Both the position numbers and the translations under genes were made by a program. From Nomia melanderi (Eukaryota; Arthropoda; Insecta; Hymenoptera; Halictidae), in contig NW_027475306.1 in the NCBI RefSeq assembly GCF_051020985.1, positions 1 through 64,000 on the forward strand: a stretch of 64,000 nucleotides of DNA, written 5' to 3'. This document shows, in pieces, positions 13,426 through 25,329 of this stretch. Position 1 is the first letter of the stretch. Each line of letters opens with the position of its first letter. Under the pieces are notes generated by a model. That model made no database searches and had not been told where the DNA came from. It was given only the letters and a program-made list of their open reading frames with translations.

Positions 13426-14679
13426 GATTTATAGCGCTATCTCTAATAGCACCCGAGATATCACCAGATATATATTGGATTTTTCCCTGACCCTGACAGA
13501 CCGGCCCCATGTGACGGTGATTTTCTCGGCCCCTGGTGGTCCGAGGACGATCCCGCTGCACAGATTCATGCGCCAGGGCCTCCTACAGACAATGCACTTT
13601 GATTTATTGCGCTATCTGTAATAGCACCCGAGATATCATCAGATACATTCTGGATTTTTACATGACCTTGGGTGTCCGGCCCCATGCGTCGGTGGTTTTC
13701 TCGCCCCTGCTGGTCCGAGGTCGTTCCCGCGGCACAGATTCATGCGCAAGGGCCTCATACGGACAATGAACTTTGATTTACTGCGCTATCTCTAATAGCA
13801 CCCGAGATATCACCAGATATATATTGGATTTTTCCCTGACCCTGACAGTCCGACCCCATGAGACGGTGGTTTTCTCGGCCCCTAGTGGTCCGAGGTCGTT
13901 CCCACTGCACAGATTCATGCGCCAGGGCCTCCTGCAGACAATGCACTTTGACTTATTGCGCTATCTGTAATAGCACCCGAGATATCACCAGATTTATATT
14001 GGATTTTTCCCTGACCCAGAGTGTCCGACCCCATGAGACGGTGGTTTTCTCGGCCCCTGGTGGTCCGAGGTCGATCCCGCTGCACAGATTCATGCGCCAG
14101 GGCCTCCTGCAGACAATGTACTTTGGTTTATTGCGCTATCTGTAATAGCACCCGAGATACCGCCAGATATATGCTGGATTTTTCCCTGACCCTGAGTGTC
14201 CGGCCCCATGTGTCGGTGGTTTTCCCGGCCCCTGGTGGTTCGAGGTCGATCCCGCTGCACAGATTCATGCGCCAGGGCCCCCTGCAGATAATTCACTTTT
14301 GTTTAGTGCGCTATCTGTAAGAGCACCCGAGATATCACCAGATATATATTGGATTTTTCCCTTACCCTGAGTGTCCGGCCCCATGCGTCGGTGGTTCTCT
14401 CGACCCCTGGTGTTCCAAGGTCGTTCCCGCGGCACAGATTCATGCGCCAGGGCCTCCTGCAGATAATTCGCTTTGGTTTATTGCGCTATCTGTAATATCA
14501 CCCGAGATATCACCAGATATATATTGGATTTTTCCTTGAGCCTGAGTGTCCGGCCTCATGAAACGGTGGTTTTCTCGGCCCCTGGTGGTCCGAGGCCGTT
14601 CCCGCTGCACAGATTCATGCGCCATGCGCTTCCTGCAGACAATGCACTTTGATTTATCGCGCTATCCGTAATAGCACCC

Positions 14680-14760
14680 GAGATATCACCAGATATATGC
14701 CGGATTTTTACATGACCTTGGGCGACGGATACAGAAAAGCTCTAATTTTCTCGGCCCCTG
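14680..14760 (+). repeat. B-type monomer core near the array edge
   Basis: The central segment reads TTACATGACCTTGGGCGACG followed by GATACAGAAAAGCTCTAA, the B-type box, instead of the A-type CCCTGACCCTGAGTGTCCGG. Both flanks are ordinary monomer sequence, with GATATCACC kept upstream and CTCGGCCCCTGGTGGTCCG downstream. Confidence 0.85.
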
Positions 14761-16599
14761 GTGGTCCGAGGTAGATCACGCTGCACAGATTCATGCGCCA
14801 GGGCCTCCTGCAGATAATTCACTTTGATTTATTGCGCTATCTCTAATAGCACCCAAGATATCACCAGATATATGCTGGATTTATCCCTGACCATGATTGT
14901 CCGGCCCCATGTGTCGGTGGTTATCTCGGCCCCTGGTGGTCCGAGGTCGATACCGCTGCACAGATTCATGCGCCTGGGCCCCCTGCAGATAATTCACTTT
15001 GATTTATTTCGCTATCTCTAATAGCACCCGAGATATCACCAGATATATATTGGATTTTCCCCTGACCCTGAGTGTCCGGCCCCATGAGACTGTGGTTTTC
15101 TCGGCCCCTGGTGGTACGAGGTCGTTCCCGCTGCACAGATTCATGCGCCAGGGCCTCCTGCAGACAATGCACTTTGATTTATTTCGCTATCTCTAATAGC
15201 ACCCGAGATATAACCAGACATATATTGGATTTTTCCCTGACCCTGTGTGTCCGACCCCATGAGACTGTGGTTTTCTCGGCCCCTGGTGGTCCGAGGTCGT
15301 TCCCGCTGCACAGATTCATGCGCCAGGGCCTCCTATAGATAATTCACTTTGGTTTAGTGCGCTATCTGTAAGAGCACCCGAACTATCACCAGATATATAT
15401 ATTGAATTTTTTCCCGACCCTGAGTGTCCGGCCCCATGTGCCGGTGATTATCTCGGACCCTGGTGGTCCGAGGTCGATCCCGCTGCACAGATTCATGCGC
15501 CAGGGCCTCCAACAGACAATGCACTTTGATTTATTGCGCTATCTGTAATAGCACCCGAGATATCACCAGATATATATTGGAGTTTTCCCCTTACCCTGAG
15601 TGTCCGACCCCATGAGACGGTGGTTTTCTCTGCCCCTGGTGGTCCGAGGTCATTCCCGCTGCACAGATTCATGCGCCAGGGCCTCCAGCAGGCAATGCAC
15701 TTTGGTTTATTGCGCTATCTGTAATAGCACCCGAGATATCACCAGATATATATTGGATTTTTCCCCGACCCTGTGTGTCCGACCCCATGAGACGGTGGTT
15801 TTCTCGGCCCCTGGTGGTCCGAGGTCGTTCCCGCTGCACAGATTCATGCGCCAGGGCCTCCTGCAGACAATGCACTTTGATTTATTGCGCTATCTCTAAT
15901 AGCACCCGAGATATCACCAGATATATATTAGATTTTTCCCTGACCCTGACAGTCCGGCCCCATGAGACGGTGATTTTCTCTGCCCCTGGTGGTCCGAGGT
16001 CGATCCCGCTGCACAGATTCATGCGCCAGGGCCTCCTACAGACAATGCACTTTGATTTAATGCGCTATCTGTAATAGCACCCGAGATATCAACAGATATA
16101 TATTGGATTTTCCCCTGACCCTGAGTGTCCGGCCCCATGGGACGGTGGTTTTCTCGGCCCCTGGTGGTACGAGGTCGTTCCCCCTGCACAGATTCATGCG
16201 CCAGGGCCTCCTGCAGACAATGCACTTTGATTTATTTCGCTATCTCTAATAGCACCCGAGATATAACCAGTCATATATTGGATTTTTCCCTGACCCTGTG
16301 GGTCCGACCCCATGAGATGGAGGTTTTCTCGGCCCCTGGTGGTCCGAGGTCGATCCCGCTGCACAGATTCATGCGCCTGGGCCTCCTATAGATAATTCAC
16401 TTTGGTTTATTGCGCTATCTCTAATAGGACCCGAGATATCACCAGATATATATTGGATTTTTCCCTGACCCTGACAGTCCGGCCCCATGTGTCGGTGGTT
16501 TTCTCGGCCCCTGGTGGTCCGAGGTCGTTCCCGCTGCACAGATACATGCGCCAGGGCCTCCTACAGACAATGCAATTTGATTTTTTGCGCTATCTGTAA

Positions 16600-17040
16600 T
16601 AGCACCCGAGAAAGCTCCATATATATGCTGGATTTTTACATGACTTTGGGTGACGGATACCGAAAATCTGTAATTTTCTCGGCCCCTGGTGTTCCGATGT
16701 CGGTCCAGCTGCACAGATTCATGCGCAAGTGCCTCCTACGGACAATGCACTTTGATTTATTGCGCTATCTGTAATAGCACCCGAGATATCACAAGATATA
16801 TATTGGATTTTCCCCTGACCCTGAGTGTCCGGCGCCATGAGACGGTGGTTTCCTCGGCCCCTGGTGGTCCGAGGTCGTTCCCGCTGCCCAGATTCATGCG
16901 CCACGGCCTCCTACAGACAATGCACTTTGATTTATTGCGATATCTGTAATAGCTCCCGAGAGAGCTCCATATATATGCTGGAATTTTACATGACTTTGGG
17001 TGACGGATACTGAAAATCTGTAATTTTCTCGGTCCCTGGT
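16600..17040 (+). repeat. Two B-type monomers 350 bp apart
   Basis: B-type boxes (TGACTTTGGGTGACGGATAC) lie about 350 bp apart near 16,640 and 16,990 with one A-type monomer between. Both also carry GAGAAAGCTCC or GAGAGAGCTCC in place of GAGATATCACC, which removes the GATATC site. The 3' part of these monomers uses the linked variants CCGATGTCG and GCGCAAG or GCGCATG. A very similar monomer pair occurs about 4.9 kb downstream near 21.6-22.05 kb. Confidence 0.85.
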
Positions 17041-17099
17041 GGTCCGATGTCGTTCCTGCTGCATCGATTCATGCGCATGGGCCTCCTACGGACAATGCA

Positions 17100-20000
17100 C
17101 TATGATTTATTGCGCTATCTCTAATAGCGCCCGAGATATCACCAGACATATATTGGATTTTTCCCTGACCCTGTGTGTCCGACCCCATGAGACTGTGGTT
17201 TTCTCGGCCCCTGGTGGTCCGAGGTCGTTCCCGCTGCACAGATTCATGCGCCAGGGCCTCCTGCAGACAATGCACTTTGATTTATCGCGCTATCTCTAAT
17301 GGCAACCGAGATATCACCAGATATATAATGGATTTTTCCCTGACCATGACAGTCCGGCCCCATGAGACGGTGGTTTTCTTGGCCCCTGGTAGTCCGAGGT
17401 CGTTCCCGCTAAACACATTCATGCGCCAGGGCCTCCTGCAGATAATTCATTTTGGTTTATTGCGCTATCTCTAATAGCACCCGGAATATCACCAGATATA
17501 TATTGGATTTTTCCATGACCCCGAGTGTCCGGCCCCATGAGACGGTGGTTTTCTCGGCCCCTGGTTGTCCGAGGTCGTTCCCGCTGCACAGATGCATGCG
17601 CCAGGGCCTCCTGCAGACAATGCACTTTGATATATTGCGCTATCTGTAATAGCACCCGAGATATCACCAGATATATATTGGATTTTTCCCTGACCCTGAG
17701 TGTCCGGCCCCATGAGACTGTGGTTTTCTCGGCCCCTCGTGGTCCGAGGTCGTTCCCGCTGCACAGGTTCATGCGCCAGGGCCTCCTGCAGACAATGCAC
17801 TTTGATTTATCGCGCTATCTGTAATAGCACCTGAGATATCACCAAATATATATTGGATTTTTCCCTGACCCTGAGTGTCCGACACCATGAGACGGTGGTT
17901 TTCTCGGCCCCTGGTGGTACGAGGTCGTTCCCGCTGCACAGATGCATGCGCCAGGGCCTCCTGCAGACAATGCACTTTGATTTATTGCGCTATCTGTAAT
18001 AGCACCCGATATATCGCCCGATATATATTTGATTTTTCCCTGACCCTGAGTTCCCGGCCCCATGAGACGGTGGTTTTCTCGGCCCCTGGTGGTCCGAGGT
18101 CGTACCCGCTGCCCAGATTCATGCGCCAGGGCCTCCTACAGACAATGCACTTTGATTTATTGCGCTATCTGTAATAGCACCCGGGATATCACCGGATATA
18201 TATTGGATTTTTCCCTGACCCTGAGTGTCCGGCACCATGAGACGGTGGTTTTCTCGGCCCCTGGTGGTCCGAGGTCGTTCCCGCTGCCCAGATTCATGCG
18301 GCAGGGCCTCCTACAGACAATGCACTTTGATTTCTTGCGCTATCTGTAATAGCACCCGAGATATCGGCGGATATATATTGGATTTTTCCCGAACCCTGAG
18401 TGTCCGGCCCCATGAGACGGTGGTTTTCTCGGCCCCTGGTGGTCCGATGTCGTTCCCGCTGCCCGGATTCATGCGGCAGGGCCTCCTGCAGATAATTCAC
18501 TTTGGTTTATTGCGCTATCTCTAATAGCACCCGAGATATCACCAGATATATATTGGATTTTTCCCTGACCCTGAGTGTCCGGCCCCATGAGACTGTGGTT
18601 CTCTCGGCCCCTCGTGGTCCGAGGTCGTTCCCGCTGCCCAGATTCATGCGGCAGGGCCTCCTACAGAGAATGCACTTTGATTTATCGCGCTATCTCTAAT
18701 GGCACCCGAGATATCACCAGATATATATTGGATTTTTCCCTGACCCTGAGTGTCCGGCCCCATCAGACGGTGGTTTTCTCGGCCCCTGGTGGTCCGAGGT
18801 CGTTCCCGCTGCACAGATGCATGCGCCAGGGCCTCCTACAGACAATGCACTTTGATTTATTGCGCTATCTGTAATAGCACCCGATATATCGCCACATATA
18901 TATTTGATTTTTCCCTGACCCTGAGTGCCCGGCCCCATGAGACGGTGGTTTTCTCGGCCCCTGGTGGTCCGAGGTCGTTCCCGCTACACAGATTCATGCG
19001 CCAGGGCCTCCTGCAGATAATTCACTTTGGTTTATTGCGCTATCTCTAATAGCACCCGAGATATCACCAGATATATATTGCATTTTCCCCTGACCCTGAG
19101 TGTCCGGCCACATGAGACGGTGGTTTTCTCGGGCCCTGGTGGTCCGAGGTCGTTCCCGCTGCCCAGATTCATGCGCCAGGGCCTCCTACAGACAATGCAC
19201 TTTGATTTATTGCGCTATCTGTAATAGCACCCGAGATATCAGCGGATATATATTGGATTTTTCCCTGACCCTGAGTGTCCGGCCCCATGAGACGGTGGTT
19301 TTCTCGGCCCCTGGTGGTCCGATGTCGTTCCCGCTGCCCAGATTCATGCGGCAGGGCCTCCTACAGACAATGCACTTTGATTTACTGCGCTATCTGTAAT
19401 AGCACCAGAGATATCACCAGATATATATTGGATTTTCCCCTGACCCTGAGTGTCCGGCCCCATGAGACTGTGGTTTTCTCGGCCCCTGGTGGTCCGATGT
19501 CATTCCCGCTGCACAGATTCATGCGCCAGGACCTCCTACATACAATGCACTTTGATTTATTGCGCTATCTGTAATAGCACACGAGATATCACCAGATATA
19601 TATTGGATTTTTCCCTGACCCTGAGCGTCCGGCCCCATGAGACGGTGGTTTTCTCGGCCCCTGGTGGTCCGAGGTCGTTCCCGCTGCACAGAGTCATGCG
19701 CCAGGGCCTCCTACAGACAATGCACTTTGATTTATTGCGCTATCTGTAATAGCACCCGAGATATCACCAGATATATATTGGATTTTTCCCTGACCCTGAG
19801 TGTCCGGCCCCATGAGACGGCGGTTTTCTCCGCCCCTGAGGGTCCGAGGTCGTTCCCGCTACACAGATTCATGCGCCAGGGCCTCCTACAGCAATGCACT
19901 TTGATTTATTGCGCTATTTGTAATAGCACCCGAGATATCACCAGATATATATTGGATTTTTCCCTGACCCTGAGTGTCCGGCCCCATGAGACGGTGGTTG

Positions 20001-21850
20001 TCTCGGCCCCTGGTGGTCCGAGGTCGTTCCCGCTGCACAGATTCATGCGCCAAGGCCTCCTGCAGATAATTCACTTTGGTTTATTGCGCTATCTCTAATA
20101 GCACCCGAGATATCACCAGATATATATTGGATTTTTCCCTGAACCTGAGTGTCCGGCCCCATGAGACGGTGGTTTTCTCGGCCCCTGGTGGCCCGAGGTC
20201 GTTCCCCCTGCCCAGATGCATGCGGCAGGGCCTCCTACAGACAATGCACTTTGATTTATTGCGCTATCTGTAATAGCACCCGAGATATCACCAGATATAT
20301 ATTGGATTTTTCCCTGACCCTGAGTGTCTGGCCTCATGAGACGGTGGTTGTCTCGGCCCCTGGTGGTCCGAGGTCGTTCCCGCTGCACAGATTCATGCGC
20401 CAGGGCCTCCTGCAGATAATTCACTTTGGTTTATTGCGCTATCTCTAATAGCACCCGAGATATCACCAGATATATATTGGATTTTCCCCTGACCCTGAGT
20501 GTCCGGCCCCATGAGACTGTGGTTTTCTCGGCCTCTGGTTGTCCGAGGTCGTTCCCGCTGCTCAGATTCATGCGCCAGGGCCTCCTACAGACAATGCAGT
20601 TTGATTCATTGCTCTATCTGTAATAGCACCCGAGATATAACCAGATATATATTGGATTTTTCCAAGACCCTGAGTGTCCGGCCCCATGAGACGGGGGTTT
20701 TCTCGGCCCCTGGTGGTCCGAGGTCGTTCCCGCTGCACACACGCATGCGACAGGGCCTCCTGCAGATAATTCACTTTGGTTTATTGCGCTATCTCTAATA
20801 GCACCCGAGATATCACCAGATATATATTGGATTTTCCCCTGAGCCTGAGTGTCCGGCCCCATGAGACTGTGGTTTTCTCGGCCTCTGGTGGTCCGAGGTC
20901 GTTCCCGCCGCCCAGATTCATGCGCCAGGGCCTCCTACAGACAATGCACGTTGATTTATTGCGCTATCTGTAATAGCACCCGAGAAAGCAACATATATAT
21001 ACGGGATTTTTATATGACATTGGGTGACGGATACCGAAAATCTGTCATTTTCTAGGCCCCTGGTGGTCCGATGTCATTCCTGCTGCACAGATTCGTGCGC
21101 AAGGGCCTCCTGCGGACAATGCACTTTGATTTATTGCGCTATCTCTAATAGCACCCGTGATATCACCAGATATATATTTGATTTTACCCAGACCCTGAGT
21201 GTCCGGCCCCATGAGACGGTGGTTTCCTCGGCCCCTGGTGGTCCGAGGTCGTTCCCGCTGCACAGATGCATGCGCTAGCGCCTCCTGCAGATAATTCACT
21301 TTGGTTTATTGCGCTATCTCTAATAGCACCCGAGATATCACCAGATATATATTGGATTTTCCCTTGACCCTGAGTGTCCGGCCTCATGAGACGGTGGTTT
21401 TCTCGGCCCCTGGTGGTCCGAGGTCGTTCCCGCTGCCCAGATTCATGCGCCAGGGCCTCCTACAGACAATGCACTTTGATTTGTTGCGCTATCTGTAATA
21501 GCACCCGAGATATCACCAGATATATATTGGATTTTTCCCTGACCCTGAGTGTCCGGCCCCATGAGACGGTGGTTTTCTCGGCCCCTGGTGGTCCGAGGTC
21601 GTTCCCGCTGCACAGATTCATGCGCCAATGCCTCCTGCAGATAATTCACTTTGCTTTATTGCGCTTTCTCTAATAGAACCCGAGATATCACCAGACATAT
21701 ATTGGATTTTCCCCTGACCCTGAGTGTCCGGCCCCATGAGACGGTGGTTTTCTCGGCCCCTGGTGGTCCGAGGTCGTCCCCGCTGCCCAGATTCATGCGC
21801 CACGGCCTCCTACAGACAATGCACTTTGATTTATTGCGATATCTGTAATA
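17100..21850 (+). repeat. Multi-monomer block P, copy 1
   Basis: About 27 monomers, predominantly A-type, whose ordered variants recur downstream. The monomers at 17,175-17,650 recur at 25,400-25,875 (offset 8,225 = 47x175) and in part at 29,350-29,725. Those at 19,275-19,940 recur at 25,925-26,590 (offset 6,650 = 38x175), and those at 20,426-21,500 recur at 26,726-27,800 (offset 6,300 = 36x175). Part of it (19,450-20,270) also resembles 30,824-31,650. One monomer at 19,891 lacks a single base (CTACAGCAATG for CTACAGACAATG), is therefore 174 bp long, and makes an unusually long but non-genic open frame of 153 codons. Confidence 0.8.
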
Positions 21851-23150
21851 GCTCCCGAGAGAGCTCCATATATATGCTGGAATTTTACATGACTTTGGGT
21901 GACGGATACTGAAAATCTATAATTTTCTCGGTCCCTGGTGGTCCGATGTCGTTCCTGCTGCATAGATTCATGCGCATGGGCCTCCTACGGACAATTCACT
22001 ATGATTTATTGCGCTATCTCTAATAGCGCCCGAGATATCACCAGATATATATTGGATTTTCCCCTGACCCTGAGTGTCCGGCCCCATGAGACTGTGGTTT
22101 TCTCGGACCCTGGTGATCCGAGGTCGTTCCCGCTGCACAGATTCATGCGCCAGGGCCTCCCGCAGACAATGCACTTTGATTTATTACGCTATCTCCAATA
22201 GCACCCGAGATATCACCAGATATATATTGGATTTTCCCCTGACCCTGAGAGTCCTGCCCCATGAGACGGTGGTTTTCTCTGCCCCTGGTGGTCCGATGTC
22301 GTTCCTGCTGCACAGATTCATGCGCAAGGGCCTCCTACGGACAATGCACTTTGATTTATTGCGGTATCTCTAATAGCACCCGAGATATCACCAGATATAT
22401 ATTTGATTTTTCCCTGACCCTGAGTGACCGGCCCCATGAGTCGGTGGTTTTCTCGGCCCCTGGTGGTCCGAGGTCATTCCCGCTGTCCAGATTCATGCGC
22501 CAGGGCCTCCTACAGACAATGCAATTTGATTAATTGCGCTATCTGTAATAGCACCCGAGAAAGCTCCATATATATGCTGGATTTTTACATGACTTTGGGT
22601 GACGGATACCGAAAATCTGTAATTTTCTCGGTCCCTGGTGTTCCGATGTCGGTCCAGCTGCACAGATTCATGCGCAAGGGCCTCCTACGGACAATGTACT
22701 TTGGTTTATTGCGCTATCTCTAATAGCACCCGAGATATCACCAGATATATATTGGATTTTTCCCTCAAACTGAGTGTCCGGCCCCATGTGACGGTGGTTT
22801 TCTCGGCCTCTGGTGGTCCGAGGTCGTTCCCGCTGCCCAGATTCATGCGCCACGGCCTCCTACAGACAATGCACTTTGATTTATTGCCCTATCTCTAATA
22901 GCACCCGAGATATCACCAGATATATATTGGATTTTCCCCTGACCCTGAGTGCCCGGCCCCATGAGACTGTGGTTTTCTCGGCCCCTGGTGGTCCGAGGTC
23001 GTTCCCGCTGCACAGATTCATGCGCCACGGCCTCCTACAGACAATGCACTTTGATCTATTGCGCTATCTGTAATAGCATCCGAGAGAGCTCCATATATAT
23101 GCTGGATTTTTACATGACTTTGGGTGACGGATACTGAAAATCTGTAACTT
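20980..23150 (+). repeat. Interval with four interspersed B-type monomers
   Basis: B-type boxes occur near 21,010, 21,870, 22,580 and 23,105, separated by near multiples of 175 bp (5, 4 and 3 monomers). All four lack the GATATC site and carry GAGAAAGC or GAGAGAGC instead. Nearby, a block at 22,074-22,420 recurs at 23,825-24,170 (offset 1,751, ten monomers plus one base), marked by GTCCTGCCCC and TTACGCTATCTCCAAT. The 21.6-22.05 kb portion matches 16.7-17.15 kb. Confidence 0.8.
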
Positions 23151-25329
23151 TCTCGGCCCCTGGTGGTCCGATGTTGTTCCAGCTGCACAGATTCATGCGC
23201 AAGGGCCTCCTACGGACTATGAACTTTGATTTATTGCGCTATCTCTAATAGCACCCGAGATATCACCAGATATATATTTGATTTTTCCCTGACCCTGAGT
23301 GACCGGCCCCATGAGACGGTGGTTTTCTCGGCCCCTGGTGGTCCGAGGTCGTTCCCGCTGCACAGATTCATGCGCCAGGGCCCCCTGCCGATAATTCACT
23401 TTGGTTTATTGCGCTATCTCTAATAGCACCCGAGGTATCAACAGATATATATTGGATTTTACCCTGACCTTGAGTGTCCGGCCCCATGAGGCGGTGGTTT
23501 TCTCGGGCCCTGGTGGTCCGAGGTCGTTGCCGCCGCCCAGATTCATGCGCCATGGCCTCCTACAGACAGTGCACTTTGATTTATTGCGCTATCTCTAACA
23601 GCGCCCGAGATATCACCAGATATATATTGGATTTTCCCCTGACCCTGAGTGTCCGGCCCCATGAGACTGTGGTTTTCTCCGCCCCTGGTGGTCCGAGGTC
23701 GTTCCCGCTGCCCAGATTCATGCGCCAGGGCCCGCTGCAGATAATTCACTGTGGTTTGGTGCGCTATCTGTAAGAGCAGCCGAGATATCACCAGATATAT
23801 ATTGAATTTTTCAACCGACCCTGAGTGTCCGGCCCCATGAGACGGTTGTTTTCTCGGACCCTGGTGATCCGAGGTCGTTCCCGCTGCACAGATTCATGCG
23901 CCAGGGCCTCCCGCAGACAATGCACTTTGATTTATTACGCTATCTCCAATAGCACCCGAGATATCACCAGATATATATTGGATTTTCCCCTGACCCTGAG
24001 AGTCCTGCCCCATGAGACGGTGGTTTTCTCGGCCCCTGGTTGTCCGATGTCGTTCCTGCTGCACAGATTCATGCGCAAGGGCCTCCTACGGACAATGCAC
24101 TTTGATTTATTGCGGTATCTCTAATAGCACCCGAGATATCACCAGATATATATTTGATTTTCCCCTGACCCTGAGAGTCCTGCCCCATGAGACGGTGGTT
24201 TTCTCGACCTCTGGGGGTCCGAGGTCGTTCCCGCTGCACAGATTCATGCGCTAGGGCCTCCTGCAGACAATGCACTTTGATTTATTTCGCTATCTCTAAT
24301 AGCACCCGAGATATCACCAGATATATATTGGATTTTTCCATGACCCTGACAGTCCGGCCGCATGTGTCGATGGTTTTCTCGGTCTCTCGTGGTCCGAGGT
24401 CGTTCCCGCTGCACATATTCATGCGCCAGGGCCCCCGGCAGATAATTCACTTTGATTTATTGCGCTATCTCTAATAGCGCCCAAGATATCACCAGATATA
24501 TATTGGATTTTTCCCTGACCCTGACAGTCCGGCCCCATGAGACGGTGATTTTCTCGGCCCCTGGTGGTCCGAGGTCGATCCCGCTGCACAGATTCATGCG
24601 CAAGGGCCTCCTACGGACAATGCACTTTGATTTATTTCGCTATCTCTAATAGCACCCGAGATATCACCAGATATATATTGGATTTTTCCTTGACCCTGAC
24701 AGTCCGGCCCCATGTGTCGATGGTTTTCTCGGTCCCTCGTGGTCCGATGTCGATCCCGCTGCACAGATTCATGCGCCAGGGCCCCCTGCAGATAATTCAC
24801 TGTGATTTATTGCGCTATCCCTAATAGCACCCGAGATATCACCAGATATATATTGGATTTTTCCCTGAGCCAGGGTGTCCGACCCCATGATACGGTGGTT
24901 TTCTCGGCCCCTGGTGGTCCGAGGTCGTTCCCGCTGCACAGATTCATGCGCCAGGGCCTCCTGCAGACAATGCACTTTGGTTTATTGCGCTATCTCTAAT
25001 AGCACCCGAGATATCACCAGATATATATTGGATTTTCCCCTGACCCTGTGTGTCCGGCCCCATGAGAAGGTGGTTTTCTCGGCCCCTGGTGGTCCGAGGT
25101 CGTTCCCGCTGCACAGATTCATGCGCCAGGGCCTCCTACAGACAATGCACCTTGGTTTATTGCGGTATCTGTTATAGCACCCGAGATATTACCAGATATA
25201 TATTGGATTTTCCCCGGACTCTGAGTGTCCGGCCCCATGAGACGGTGGTTTTCTCGGCCCCTGGTGGTCCGAGGTCGTTCCCGCTGCACAGATCCATGCG
25301 CTAGGGCCTCCTGCAGATAATTCACTTTG

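Larger units (their letters stand above)
13421..17100 (+). repeat. Heterogeneous edge of the 175-bp array
   Basis: About 21 monomers at the junction side. Neighbours differ at many scattered positions (for example CCTGACAGTCC against CCTGAGTGTCC, ATGTGTCGGTGG against ATGAGACGGTGG) and no multi-monomer unit repeats cleanly. It includes B-type monomers near 14,698, 16,613 and 16,958 and a mosaic monomer near 13,650. A monomer near 15,390 is slightly longer than consensus in the AT-rich part (ATATATATATTGAATT). The pattern fits an older, less homogenised array margin. Confidence 0.75.
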
